Positions 1 to 9,605 of a stretch of DNA of 62,286 bases are shown here, in pieces. How positions within the stretch are numbered: position 1 is the stretch's first letter; every line of letters starts with the position of its first letter. Made by a program: the position numbers and the translations under genes. The notes beneath the pieces were generated by a model. The model made no database searches. It was given only the letters and a program-made list of their open reading frames with translations, and was not told where the DNA came from. The stretch comes from Methanobrevibacter sp. TMH8 (GTDB lineage: Archaea > Methanobacteriota > Methanobacteria > Methanobacteriales > Methanobacteriaceae): positions 1 through 62,286 of the forward strand of contig NZ_JAHLZE010000010.1 of the NCBI RefSeq assembly GCF_020148105.1, read 5' to 3'.

Positions 1-1
1 C

Positions 2-121
2 AATCTTTTGTCACCATTTATACTTGTAATTCCTTTAGAATGGTTTGTTTTCTACTTAGCTCATTACAATGGCGAAGATCCAGGAAGCACAAGACATATT
101 GGCAAAGTAAGATATGAATAA
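2..121 (+). CDS. C-terminal tail of a membrane protein, cut by the window edge
   Basis: An open frame runs in from the left edge and stops with TAA at 119-121. The visible 39 residues have a hydrophobic stretch ([19 protein letters not shown]), then a polar tail with [12 protein letters not shown] and ending KVRYE. This resembles the last membrane segment and cytoplasmic or external tail of an integral membrane protein. I do not recognise the family. It is tail-to-tail with the Hsp20 gene on the other strand. Confidence 0.5.
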   Translation, partial: NLLSPFILVIPLEWFVFYLAHYNGEDPGSTRHIGKVRYE

Positions 122-205
122 ATGTTTATATAATAAAAAAATAGTAAATAGGCTTCTATAGCCTATTTAATAAAAATATTAAATAAGTTAGTAAAGTTAT
201 CTTGA

Positions 206-727
206 TTATTTAATATCTACTTTTAATTTTTTGACTTCAACTTTAGGAAGTTCTAAAAAAAGAACACCATTACTAAACTCTGCTTTTGAATCATTCATTT
301 TAACTTTGGTAGGTAAACGGATAGTTCTTCTAGCTGGACCATATGTTCTTCCTCTTATTAAGAATTCACAGTTATTTTCTTCATTACATTCTTCACCAAA
401 GAAAGTGGCAATTGTCAATTCCCTATCAGCGATTTCAATATCAATTTCATCTTTGTTTACACCAGGAAGGTCAACTTTTACATAGTAAACATCCCCAGCA
501 TCTATAAGGTCAAGAGTTATTTTACCAGGAGCTGTTTCTTTATATTCACTTATTTTGGTATCAACATCTTTTTGGAAAGATTTTAGATTTACGAGAATAT
601 CATCCATAGTTTTTCCAAAATCATTAGCTACTCTACCAGCAACATTTCTTCCTTTTTCAACGCTTTTATCTACTTTATCTGAGAACTCATCATACTTATC
701 TTTATCAAGTTTAGGTTTTTCACTCAT
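206..727 (-). CDS. Hsp20/alpha-crystallin family small heat shock protein
   Basis: A 173-residue protein. An ATP-independent holdase that binds unfolding proteins is the known role of the family. Residues 1-65 are a charged, helical N-terminal region. The alpha-crystallin domain covers about 70-162, with VKVDLPGVNKDEI near 83-95 and the closing signature GVLFLELPK at 154-162. The C-terminal I-x-I motif is weak. There is a small insertion with two Cys (GEECNEENNC) in the middle of the domain. I place the start at the ATG at 727 and not at the longer frame start at 766, because AAGGAG lies just upstream of 727 at normal spacing. The 13 residues before it are an extension into the leader. Confidence 0.9.
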   Translation of the reverse strand: MSEKPKLDKDKYDEFSDKVDKSVEKGRNVAGRVANDFGKTMDDILVNLKSFQKDVDTKISEYKETAPGKITLDLIDAGDVYYVKVDLPGVNKDEIDIEIADRELTIATFFGEECNEENNCEFLIRGRTYGPARRTIRLPTKVKMNDSKAEFSNGVLFLELPKVEVKKLKVDIK

Positions 728-1061
<334 letters not shown>

Positions 1062-2105
1062 CTATAAATAATCATCATCATTATATTTATCTTTTCTTTC
1101 TATTTTTTTAACTCTTTCTAGTTTAGATATTATTTCATCAATACCTTCACCTTCATAAGCTGAAATAAGTAAATAATCATCAATATTATCTAAATAGCTA
1201 TCTAAATAATTGAGATTATCATCAGAATTGTCTCTATTCATATTAGATATATCTATTTTATTGAAAAGATAAACCATCGGAACATCAAATATTCTATTGA
1301 TTTCTTCAGAAAGATTATATTGAGCATCTATAGTAAAACCACATGTTTCAGATACATCAATTATGAAAAATATTGCATCAGCTAAGTGTTCAAGAGCTAC
1401 CATAGCATTTAATTCAATTTCATTCATGTCTAAAATTGGTCTATCAAGAAGTCCCGGAGTGTCAATAATCTGTATTTTCTTCCAATTTCTCTCAAGATGT
1501 CCAATTTGAATTCCTTTAGTTGTGAAAGGATAATTAGCTACTTCTGGAGTTGCATCAGTTATTTGACGAAGAAGTGTAGATTTACCCACATTCGGAAATC
1601 CAGCTATTACTATTGTAGTAGCTTCAAAATCGATAGTTGGCATGTTTCTAAGGTTAGCTTTTGCAAAATCTAAAAAATCAAGGTCTTTCTTAATTTTATT
1701 TACAACCGAAGCTATCCTTCCATAAGCTTGTTTTTGAAGGGAACTTGCTTTTTCTGAAGGTGCTCTTCTAATTCTTCCAGCATAATCTTTTTCAAGTTGA
1801 GTAAGTATCCCATAAGCCCAATTCAGCGCACCAAGAGCCTTTTTCATATCATCGACACCAACAGTTATATCTATATAATCTTGATAGAATTCTGGAAGTG
1901 TTTCAATATCAGGTACTCTATCTATAATCATCTTAAGCCTATCTTTAATAACTTGACAGGCAGTTATAACACGAGTTTCTTCAATTCGCTTTCCTTTTAG
2001 CCTTTTTGGAATCTTTGAAGTTCTAGCTAAATCCGCTGCTTTTTTTCCTCTCCTAAAGCCTTTATCTAAAAGTTCATCAGGAGTAGGAATAGTTGGTATC
2101 ATCAT
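1062..2105 (-). CDS. NOG1-family GTP-binding protein
   Basis: A 347-residue GTPase of the Obg/NOG1 group. In eukaryotes NOG1 acts in 60S subunit assembly, and the archaeal form is presumed to act on the large ribosomal subunit. Residues 1-155 are the helical NOG1 N-terminal domain. The G domain follows: P-loop GFPNVGKST at 169-177, G3 DTPG at 215-218, G4 NKID at 282-285 and a G5-like SAYEGE at 315-320. The protein ends with an acidic, Asn/Asp-rich tail, shorter than eukaryotic NOG1. The first of two adjacent ATGs is preceded by AGGTT, so initiation at 2105 or 2102 is equally possible. It is monocistronic. Confidence 0.93.
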   Translation of the reverse strand: MMIPTIPTPDELLDKGFRRGKKAADLARTSKIPKRLKGKRIEETRVITACQVIKDRLKMIIDRVPDIETLPEFYQDYIDITVGVDDMKKALGALNWAYGILTQLEKDYAGRIRRAPSEKASSLQKQAYGRIASVVNKIKKDLDFLDFAKANLRNMPTIDFEATTIVIAGFPNVGKSTLLRQITDATPEVANYPFTTKGIQIGHLERNWKKIQIIDTPGLLDRPILDMNEIELNAMVALEHLADAIFFIIDVSETCGFTIDAQYNLSEEINRIFDVPMVYLFNKIDISNMNRDNSDDNLNYLDSYLDNIDDYLLISAYEGEGIDEIISKLERVKKIERKDKYNDDDYL

Positions 2106-2549
2106 TATATTAACCTAAATAAAATAAATTGTAGTTTAAAAAGTTCATAACTTTATGATTTCAATATATCAATATTAAAAATTGTATAATTAAAAATTAA
2201 TTACATAAAATACTATTAATATTACATAAAATACTATTATTATAAATCACTATTAATATATAATATTACTATTCTTTATAATCTTTCATTATACTACCTT
2301 ATAAACATTGCTTTCTTATATATTAAAATCTACATAAATAAAATATAATTTATAGTAATATTTTATAGCATATAAAATAAATAAATTTGTACTATATTAC
2401 TATCGAAAATATTAATAAAAATAAAAAATTAATAAATATAACTAAAAAATATTATAAAAACAATTCCATAAATTGTAATAAAAACTATTAATAAAAAATA
2501 ATAGGATACATGAAATTTAATTACTAATACAAAAACAGTTTTGATTTTT
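2106..2549. other. Divergent promoter region between NOG1 and mptG
   Basis: About 440 bases of AT-rich DNA between two divergent genes. It must carry both promoters, but TATA-like stretches are too frequent to choose one. It includes the 21-base tandem duplication listed separately. No frame with a ribosome site was found on either strand. Confidence 0.5.
2200..2240. repeat. 21-bp tandem duplication
   Basis: Two adjacent units beginning ATTACATAAAATACTATTA at 2200 and 2221 differ only at their last positions. They lie in the divergent NOG1/mptG spacer, about 95-135 bases upstream of NOG1. The repeat could be an operator pair or replication slippage. Confidence 0.7.
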
Positions 2550-3536
2550 ATGATTATAAAAACTCCTTCAAGGATACACATGACTTTAATAGATTTAAAT
2601 GGATCTTACAGCCGATACGATGGAGGTATAGGACTAACCATAAATAAACCAAACTTTATTCTAAAATGTGATACTGCAGAAAAAAAAGAGGTAACCATTG
2701 ATTTTAGTGAAAATATAAAAAATAATGATGTAAAAGATCAATGTATATCTAAAATAAAAAATTCTGCTGAAAAAATCATTTCACATTTTCAGTTAGATAC
2801 AGGATTTCATTTTAATGTTAAAGAAGCATTTTATCCACATGCAGGATTAGGTTCTGGAACTCAAGTTTCATTAGCTACAGCTAAAATAATATGTGAATAT
2901 AATGATATTTCAATTACTGGATTAGAATTAGGGAAAATTCTCAATAGAGGAGGAACATCAGGTATAGGAATATACTCATTTGAAAGAGGAGGCCTCATTA
3001 TAGATGGAGGCCATAGTAAAAATGAAAAGAAGGAATTTTTACCATCTTCAGTTTCAAAAGCAACTCCTCCAATTTTAATAGGAAGATATGAATTTCCTAA
3101 AGAATGGGATATTTTAATCGCAATACCTAAATCTCACAATATAATGGGTAATAAAGAAGTAAATATTTTCAAAGAATACTGTCCAGTCCCCAAAAGAGAT
3201 GTTGAAAAGCTATCCCACTTAATTTTTATGAATTTAATTCCATTTCTCCTAGAAAAGAACATTCAAGAAGTTGGAAATGCAATCAATAATATCCAAAACT
3301 TAGGATTCAAAAAAGTTGAAATAAGTCTGCAACAAGAGAAAATCAAAAGATTAATGGAAAAAATGAGGGAATTCGGAGCATATGGAGTAGGAATGAGTTC
3401 ATTCGGACCATCAATCTATGGATTAATAGATAAAGATAGTTCTGATGTTTTAAAAGCAACAAAAGAATTTCTTGGAGAAGATGGAATTGTTTTTAAAGCA
3501 AAAGCTCAAAATCATGGCTTTGAACTTAAAAAATAA
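2550..3536 (+). CDS. mptG: Beta-RFAP (ribofuranosylaminobenzene/phenol 5'-phosphate) synthase
   Basis: A GHMP-kinase-fold enzyme of about 328 residues. It joins PRPP to an aromatic acid (p-aminobenzoate or 4-hydroxybenzoate) with loss of CO2 and PPi, the committed step to the methanopterin arene. The N-terminus starts IKTPSRIHMTLIDLNG, typical of archaeal RFAP synthases. The GHMP phosphate loop HAGLGSGTQ is near residues 97-105. GTSGIGIYSF and the C-terminal GMSSFGPSIYG also fit. The frame is open from a TTG at 2541, but I choose the ATG at 2550, which gives the normal N-terminus. There is no clear ribosome site. The DUF98 gene follows 150 bases downstream. Confidence 0.88.
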   Translation: MIIKTPSRIHMTLIDLNGSYSRYDGGIGLTINKPNFILKCDTAEKKEVTIDFSENIKNNDVKDQCISKIKNSAEKIISHFQLDTGFHFNVKEAFYPHAGLGSGTQVSLATAKIICEYNDISITGLELGKILNRGGTSGIGIYSFERGGLIIDGGHSKNEKKEFLPSSVSKATPPILIGRYEFPKEWDILIAIPKSHNIMGNKEVNIFKEYCPVPKRDVEKLSHLIFMNLIPFLLEKNIQEVGNAINNIQNLGFKKVEISLQQEKIKRLMEKMREFGAYGVGMSSFGPSIYGLIDKDSSDVLKATKEFLGEDGIVFKAKAQNHGFELKK

Positions 3537-3685
3537 ATAATTTAATTAAAAAATAAACCCTCCAGATTATTAAAAATAAAAAAATAAACCAATATTAATA
3601 AATCATTAAAAAATAAATCATTCTTAATTAATAAATGTAATAATATATAAAATTATAAATAATTTATAGAATTAAAGGGATTAAA

Positions 3686-4240
3686 ATGAGTCAAAAGAAT
3701 TTTGAGATTATAAATGAGATAAAAAACCTTGAAAAAGATGATATCAAGTTATCAAATACACAAAAAATATTATTAGCTACAGATGGGTCTGTAACTACCA
3801 TACTTGATGTTTTGAATGGAAAAATTAGTATTAAAACTCTCAAACAAGAATATCAAGAATCAAACAAAGAAATTGCTGAAATTCTTAATATTAATGAAGG
3901 AGAACAAATTAATTATCGAGTTGTTATTATGGGAAAAAATAAAGTACCATTAATTTATGCAACTTCATACATCCCATTAAAACGATTAACTTCAGAATTT
4001 GAAAAAGACTTAATTAGTGCCGATATCCCTATTGGTAGAATTTTAAAGAAATATAATATTGAATCAAGAAGAGAAGTTCAATCTGTTAAAATAAAAAAAT
4101 CTAATAAAGAATTAAAAGATATTTTTAAAACTGAAGCAGACTTTTTAAGTAGAAGCTATAATATCATACATAAAGATGAAATATTAATTTCAATCGAAGA
4201 AACTTTTCCTTTAGATTCGTTTATACATAACTATGAATAA
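3686..4240 (+). CDS. DUF98 / chorismate pyruvate-lyase-like protein
   Basis: A 184-residue protein with a ribosome site (AAGGGA) 7-8 bases before the ATG. The pattern is that of the DUF98/UbiC-like fold: TQKILLATDGSVTTILDVLNGK in the N-terminal third, then NYRVVIMG, and late ESRREV. Archaeal members have been proposed to split chorismate into pyruvate and 4-hydroxybenzoate. That product is a candidate arene precursor for methanopterin, and the gene lies directly after mptG, which uses such an acid. The family call is from pattern recognition and the activity is inferred from context. It converges on the AMMECR1 gene. Confidence 0.7.
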   Translation: MSQKNFEIINEIKNLEKDDIKLSNTQKILLATDGSVTTILDVLNGKISIKTLKQEYQESNKEIAEILNINEGEQINYRVVIMGKNKVPLIYATSYIPLKRLTSEFEKDLISADIPIGRILKKYNIESRREVQSVKIKKSNKELKDIFKTEADFLSRSYNIIHKDEILISIEETFPLDSFIHNYE

Positions 4241-4257
4241 ATCTAACATAACATAAT

Positions 4258-4338
4258 ATTCTTCTAACATATAATATTGTAACATACTATAATATTATAA
4301 TATAATATTATAATTTTATTTAATAAAATTTTAATAAA
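4258..4338. terminator. Probable convergent terminator region
   Basis: Between two converging genes lie nested AT palindromes (ATAATATTATAATATAATATTAT, in two halves) followed by ATTTTATTTAATAAAATTTT. The dyad symmetry plus T/A runs could end transcription in both directions. The sequence is so AT-rich that symmetry may arise by chance. Confidence 0.35.
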
Positions 4339-4340
4339 AT

Positions 4341-4901
4341 TTATTCTTTAAATATTTGTCCTTGAAAAGTATATATCTTAGTTTCATTTTTAAGCCAACA
4401 TTCTGTACTTAAACCTGCTTTCATACAAGTATTAGCTAAAAAAGTTTCAACATCCATATTATATTCAGTAGCTACTTGTGGAAGGAGTAAACCTTTACTA
4501 AAACCATTTTCAACTATTAAACCATCTTTTCCAATAGTTATTTCCTTTAAGTAATCTGAAGGATTATCCACTTGAAGAAGTTCTGGTTTTGTTAAAACTG
4601 TAACCTCAAAATCAACATATTTTAATTCCTCTTCAGTTAAGCTTGGAAATCTTGGATCATTTACAGCTGCCGAAATAGCTACATCTATTGTTGCGTTGAT
4701 TAAAGGTGCAATTGGTTCAGGGTATCCAATACAACCTCTAAGCTCGTTATTTTTATTTAAAGTTACAAAAACTCCCAAATCTTCTTTTAAATGTTCTGGA
4801 CAATCTTTAGGAACATTTATTTTTTCACCTTTTTTTAAATATGTTTCAACAGCTAATTTAGCTATTTTAATTAAATAATCCCCATCTTTTTTACTTAACA
4901 T
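4341..4901 (-). CDS. AMMECR1 domain protein (TIGR00296 family)
   Basis: About 186 residues. The AMMECR1 hallmark LRGCIGYPEP lies near residue 57 and is followed by the helix APLINATIDVAISAAVNDPRFPSL in the usual order. The biochemical function of the archaeal family is not established. A role in nucleic-acid or radical chemistry has been suggested only from conservation and structure. The frame opens at a GTG (4910), but GGTG sits 8 bases before the ATG at 4901, so I use the latter. No operon partner is visible. Confidence 0.9.
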   Translation of the reverse strand: MLSKKDGDYLIKIAKLAVETYLKKGEKINVPKDCPEHLKEDLGVFVTLNKNNELRGCIGYPEPIAPLINATIDVAISAAVNDPRFPSLTEEELKYVDFEVTVLTKPELLQVDNPSDYLKEITIGKDGLIVENGFSKGLLLPQVATEYNMDVETFLANTCMKAGLSTECWLKNETKIYTFQGQIFKE

Positions 4902-5116
4902 ATTATCCACACCATATTTATAATATTTTATTTAAATATAATTTATTATAATTATTATAATTTAAAAAATTAAAAATTAAAATTGAAATAAAATTGAAAT
5001 TGAAATTAGAAATTAAAACAATTTAAAGTGAATTTAAAATAAAAATGAAAATAAAAATTCAAATGAAATTTCAAATAATAATAAAAAATAAAATAAACTA
5101 ATTGAAAAGTCAATAA

Positions 5117-6486
5117 TTAGCTACTTCCTCCAACTGTAGCATTTAATATTCGTGTATGAGGACCACCATCTCCAACTGGAGCTGTTTGACCAGACTTTCC
5201 ACAGAATCCTATTCCTAATTTAAAATCATTTCCAATTCCATCAACATTTTTTAAAGTTTCTAAAACATTTCCAGAAAGAGAAACATCCCTAAGAGGATCA
5301 GTTACTTCACCATTTTCTATTTTAAATGATTCTGCTGCATTAAATTGGAATATTCCTTTTCCAGTATCAACTTGACCTCCTCTTGAACCTTTAAGATAAA
5401 TTCCTTCAGATATATCTTCAATTAATTCATCAAAACTCATATCACCAGGTTCTAAATAAGTATTACTCATTCTTACAATAGGTTGTTCACTTATTATTGA
5501 TCTAGCATTACCAGAAGATAACATATCTAACTTTGATGCAGATTCCCTTGAACTAAGTAAAGAAACAAGTTCCCCATTCTTTACTAGTTGATTTTTTTAG
5601 TTTTTATACCTTCACTATCATAAGCATAATAACCAAAACCATCTATATTACTTGCATCATCGACAATATTCACAATATTAGAACCAATTTGGTGATTCAT
5701 CTTGTCTTTTAATATAGAATCATTTTGAAGAATTAAATCAGCTTCAACAGCATGTCCCAAAGCTTCATGAACAAATACTCCAGTGAGCTCATTATCAGTT
5801 ATTATTGAGAATTTACCTGACGGAGGAGTACTAGCTTCAAGTAATCTATTAGCTTTTTCACCAATATTTCTCCCAAATTTTTCAATATCATGATCACTTA
5901 AAGCTTCAAATCCTTTTGCTCCACCAATACTTCCATGAGCAAATTGAATAACCTCTCCAGAAGAAGCAGCTGAATTTAAAAATAAGCCGACACGAGTTTC
6001 ATCCAGAATAACAGAACTTCCCTCACTATTTATAAAGACTGATTGAGATTCATTATCAGAATAGTTAACAGTAGTACTTACAACATTATCAATAGTAGCA
6101 GATTTACTTGCATCAGTTACTAATTCCTTCTTTTCATCGATATCAACATTACTAAGAGATATTTCTCTAGGTGTTTTTACTTTATCTTCCACAACTTCTG
6201 TATCAGCTAATTCTACATCACCTTTTAATACATTAGATAGCTTTATTGCAGTTTTTGTGATTTCATCGATTTTATTTAAGTCACTAGTAAATGCAAATCC
6301 CCATGCACCATTATTTAAAACCCTAATTCTAACACCAATATCAATTCCTGTGTTAATTTCTTGAATTTTATTATCTTTCATGAGAATATTAGTACTATTT
6401 CCTCTACCTGCCCTAATATCCACATAATCCACTTTCGGTGCAATTTTGTTAATTGTTTTTTTGAAAAGATCTAAGTTTTCTTCCAT
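5117..6486 (-). pseudogene. tldD: TldD-type metalloprotease, broken by a one-base frameshift
   Basis: The N-terminal 300 codons (6486 to 5584) carry TldD features, including the zinc motif HEALGH at residues 240-245. They end soon after a run of seven A (plus-strand T at 5592-5598). The next frame continues without a gap as [19 protein letters not shown] and then the normal C-terminus with [16 protein letters not shown], to a stop at 5117. One extra A in the run would restore an intact protein of about 456 residues. TldD normally works with PmbA/TldE to cleave peptides, but no partner gene is in the window. The ribosome site AGGTAGGA precedes the ATG. The cause could be a real mutation, phase variation at the homopolymer, or a read error. 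Confidence 0.85.
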
Positions 6487-6862
6487 ATTTTCCTACCTGT
6501 TTTATAATTTTTTAGTCTTATATATCTATTATATCTATTTTTAAACATATCAAATTTTCTATAATGACTTAAATTATAATTTAATTTATATCTAAAATTA
6601 TTCTGAAAGTTTGTTTTATTTGTGCTTTATTGAAAAATATTAATTAAAAATGTATTTAATATATAAAAATGTTTTTATTGATTAAAGTATTATACAAAAA
6701 ATATCAAAATGCAAAAATATTTATATCAATAAATACTAATAAAAAGTTGTAATAATAGTGTTAGTTTTAATAAATGTAAAAATTCTTTAAAAAAAATTAT
6801 AAAATATAAAAATAATATGCAAAATTAGCACAATTAAAAAAGTGACACAAGAGGTGAAAAAT
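6487..6862. other. Divergent spacer upstream of tldD and the 30-codon peptide gene
   Basis: About 375 bases, almost pure A/T. It contains the leaders of tldD (minus) and of the small peptide gene (plus). The only GC-containing words are the two ribosome sites at its ends (AGGTAGGA on the minus strand and GAGGTG on the plus strand). No frame or convincing hairpin was found. Confidence 0.5.
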
Positions 6863-6955
6863 ATGCAGATTCAACTCGATTTACAACATTTTTGTTGCGG
6901 TCCTAAAGGCTGCGAAATCGAAATCACCTATGGTGAAATGATGGATGCAGAATAA
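6863..6955 (+). CDS. 30-residue cysteine-containing peptide, unknown function
   Basis: This short frame encodes MQIQLDLQHF followed by CCGPKGC and then EIEITYGEMMDAE. A strong ribosome site, GAGGTG, lies 7 bases before the ATG. The codons CTC, GGC, TGC, ATC and ACC are richer in G/C than those of neighbouring genes, as in highly expressed or strongly constrained sequence. The three cysteines in a CC-x4-C cluster could bind a metal or form a disulfide, and the tail is acidic. It has its own promoter region, is followed by a long T-rich tract that could terminate it, and stands alone between two long spacers. I know no family for it. It could also be a leader peptide, but no gene follows within 360 bases. 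Confidence 0.65.
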   Translation: MQIQLDLQHFCCGPKGCEIEITYGEMMDAE

Positions 6956-7323
6956 ATAAATTAATTTATTAATTTATTCATTATACATTATTATATTATA
7001 TTTTATAGTAGATTAAATTCTACTAATTTTTATTGTTTTTTAACTACTTCTTATTTTTTATATCTTATTTTTTATATATTTTTTATATTATTTTTTTAAA
7101 TGTTTTTTATAGTTTTTTACAATCTTACAATCTTACAATCTTATAATCTTATAATCTTATAATTTTCTTCAAAATCATAATATTATATACTTATATTCTT
7201 TACTTTATTGAAAATAAAAATAAATTTATTATAATAAATTAAATATAAAATATTAATAAGATATTTGAATATATAATATATTAAGTTTAGAATTAGTTTA
7301 GAATAATCAAGCTAGGTTTTAGA
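6956..7323. other. T-rich spacer after the small peptide gene
   Basis: From about 6960 to 7170 the plus strand is a series of T runs (TTTTTTA, ATTTTTTAT and similar). This would be a strong U-rich terminator for the peptide transcript. It includes the 8-base tandem array listed separately. The second half is the promoter region of the next gene. No coding frame was seen. Confidence 0.5.
7119..7166. repeat. Six-unit 8-bp tandem repeat
   Basis: Three copies of ACAATCTT are followed by two of ATAATCTT and one ATAATTTT, with no spacing. It is a short microsatellite inside the T-rich tract after the peptide gene. Such arrays change length by slippage. Confidence 0.85.
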
Positions 7324-8028
7324 ATGAAAATAGAAAACAAAAATATTAAGCTAATAAGCATTCTAATTATAGTACTAATAATTTTAGGAATACTAATCAC
7401 TATTACTCTAGCTATTAACGCAAATGATAAAAAAATTATAGGACATAATAATCTTGGAACTGTATCTATAGAAGGACCTTATGGAAATCCAAATTCTTCT
7501 GATAAAATAGGATTTATTATTGGTGTTCATCCTCTTGAATCCAATGCTCATTTATCACTTATAAAAAACATTCAAAAAGATAATAAAAAACTTAATAAAT
7601 CTTATTATATTTATGTAATAAATGTTACTAAAGATAGGGATGATTTTGATAAAGGACGTATGAATGGACAGCTATTAGCTAAAGATTATGTTGTTCCAGA
7701 TATAAAAAATAAAAACTATACATTTGTAATGGATATTCATGCACATCGAAATGTATATAAAGAAAAAAACTTTATAATATCCCCATTAAACAATCCAAAA
7801 TCTGAAAAAATAGGTTTAAAAATTATAAAAAATATCACAGGTATGAAGATCCTTAGATATATTCCTGCTATAGATGGACATCCTACAAGCCCAGACTATG
7901 TTTCAATCCCTATATTGAAAAACGGAACTTCAACTATTATATATGAAACATATCTAAATGAGTCAGAAAACACAACTAATTTCTTCATGGAAAATTTTAT
8001 ATTTAGTTTAGACCAATTAAAATTTTAA
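7324..8028 (+). CDS. Membrane-anchored M14/AstE-like zinc hydrolase
   Basis: A 234-residue protein with one N-terminal membrane helix (about 8-31), so the catalytic part should face outward. The pattern fits the succinylglutamate desuccinylase/M14 carboxypeptidase fold: first zinc pair H69-x2-E72 in GVHPLES, third ligand H139 in MDIHAHR, and a late catalytic-type Glu208 in IIYETY. The substrate is unknown. A cell-wall peptide is a reasonable guess for an external enzyme in a pseudomurein organism. The gene at 9606 encodes a second, more distant member of the fold. The protein is short for M14, so the family call rests on motifs. Confidence 0.62.
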   Translation: MKIENKNIKLISILIIVLIILGILITITLAINANDKKIIGHNNLGTVSIEGPYGNPNSSDKIGFIIGVHPLESNAHLSLIKNIQKDNKKLNKSYYIYVINVTKDRDDFDKGRMNGQLLAKDYVVPDIKNKNYTFVMDIHAHRNVYKEKNFIISPLNNPKSEKIGLKIIKNITGMKILRYIPAIDGHPTSPDYVSIPILKNGTSTIIYETYLNESENTTNFFMENFIFSLDQLKF

Positions 8029-8172
8029 TAAGATAAAAATAAGCTAAAAATATTAAAAAATTAGACCAATTAAAATTCAAATCAATGAAAAAGTGAATTT
8101 AATTTTTAATATCATGAAAAAATTAATAATAAATTAGATAATTTTAGTAAATAAATAAAAAGAGAGGATTAT

Positions 8173-9384
8173 ATGATTATTATTATTGGATCTGGAGCTG
8201 GAGGATCAATTATAGCTATGGAATTAGCTTTAAGTAATATTCCTGTGACATTGATTGAAAAAGGTCCTTCAATTGATATGAAAAATGCTTTTAAATGTTA
8301 TGATGAATCTGATAAAGGAATCGATTTGTTAAAAACTAGCTGTACTGGAGGTTCAACTACTGTAGCTGCTGGGAATGGTGTAAGAGTTCTTGAAGAAGAA
8401 TTGAAAGAGCTTGGTGTCTCAATTTCTAAAGAATTAGATGAAGTGGAAAAATTACTTTCAATACATGAAATGGATAATGAACATTTTGGTAAAGGAAGTC
8501 AAAAATTTATGGAAATAGCTGATGAACTTAATCTTAATCCTATAAAAATGCCAAAATTCATTAGAGATAATGATTGTATACCATGTGGGAATTGTGCATT
8601 TGGTTGTCCAAGAGATGCTAAATGGACATCTGTTGATTTCGTTAAAATAGCTATTGAAAATGGAGCGAAATTCTTAGATAATACAGAAGTAATTGATATA
8701 CCTATTAAAAATGAAAAAGTTAAAGGAGTCACTATTAAAAAATCTAATAATAAAGAAGAGTTTATTCCATCAGATACAGTTATACTCTCTGCTGGAGCTA
8801 TAAATTCAGGAATTTTACTTCAAAAAATTGGTTTAAATGCTGGAAAAAAATTATTCATAGATCCTTTTGTAACTATTGGAGGAATACTGAGAAATATTGG
8901 ATTTAACAAAGAAGTTCAGATGAATGGTGTGGTTATTGGAGAAAACTATATTTTAGCTCCACATTACTCACAATTTGTAGCTAATGAGCTTAAAAAACAA
9001 GGTGCTAAAGATTCAGACATATTCAGCATAATGGTGAAAATACCTGATGACAGCTATGGACAAATCAAAGATGGAAAAGTTATAAAAGAAAATAGTATAA
9101 AAGATATTAGGTTTATTACTGAAGGTTCAGCTGTTGCAGGATCCATACTTGTAAAAAGTGGTGTTGATCCCAATTCAATAGTGTCAACAAACTTGAGAGG
9201 AGCTCACCCCGGAGGAACTGCAGCTATTGGAGAGGTTGTTGATACAAATCTCCAAACTGAAATTAATGGACTATATGTTAGTGATGCTAGTGTACTACCA
9301 AAATCGCCAGGAGCACCACCTATTTTAACAATTTTAGCATTATCTAAGAGACTTTCTAAATATTTAATAGATAAACTATTTTAA
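8173..9384 (+). CDS. GMC-type FAD oxidoreductase with a four-Cys motif
   Basis: A 403-residue flavoprotein. The N-terminal dinucleotide fold is IIIIGSGAGGSIIAMELA with the acidic IEKG at strand 2. The C-terminal GMC signature is GAHPGGTAAIG (H345) followed by NGLYVSDASVLPKSPGAPP. Unlike typical alcohol or glucose oxidases it has C135-x2-C138-x2-C141-x3-C145, which looks like an iron-sulfur site. The protein is also short, with a small substrate domain. It probably transfers electrons between a hydroxy- or keto-substrate and FAD and a cluster. The substrate is unknown. The ribosome site AGAGAGG precedes the ATG. The two flanking genes encode M14-like hydrolases on the same strand, but the spacers are long. 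Confidence 0.8.
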   Translation: MIIIIGSGAGGSIIAMELALSNIPVTLIEKGPSIDMKNAFKCYDESDKGIDLLKTSCTGGSTTVAAGNGVRVLEEELKELGVSISKELDEVEKLLSIHEMDNEHFGKGSQKFMEIADELNLNPIKMPKFIRDNDCIPCGNCAFGCPRDAKWTSVDFVKIAIENGAKFLDNTEVIDIPIKNEKVKGVTIKKSNNKEEFIPSDTVILSAGAINSGILLQKIGLNAGKKLFIDPFVTIGGILRNIGFNKEVQMNGVVIGENYILAPHYSQFVANELKKQGAKDSDIFSIMVKIPDDSYGQIKDGKVIKENSIKDIRFITEGSAVAGSILVKSGVDPNSIVSTNLRGAHPGGTAAIGEVVDTNLQTEINGLYVSDASVLPKSPGAPPILTILALSKRLSKYLIDKLF

Positions 9385-9593
9385 AGCCAATCAAAACATT
9401 TAATATAAATAAATTATCTAAATAATACTATTTCATCATTAAATATATATTATGAAAATAATAAATATAAATATACAAATAATTAACTATATTTAATTGA
9501 AGTTTATTAATGTTTAAATTAAATTAATTTAGCTTAATTTAATAGATATAAATATAATAAAATTTTGATAATAGTATTTTATTATATTATGTT

Positions 9594-9599
9594 GGAGGA
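9594..9599 (+). promoter_or_regulatory. Ribosome binding site GGAGGA that places the next start at an ATC
   Basis: GGAGGA is an almost perfect complement of the 16S 3' end. The reading frame that enters the signal peptide has no ATG, GTG or TTG near it. The in-frame codon at the ideal distance (6 bases) is ATC at 9606. Confidence 0.6.
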
Positions 9600-9605
9600 A
9601 AAAAT

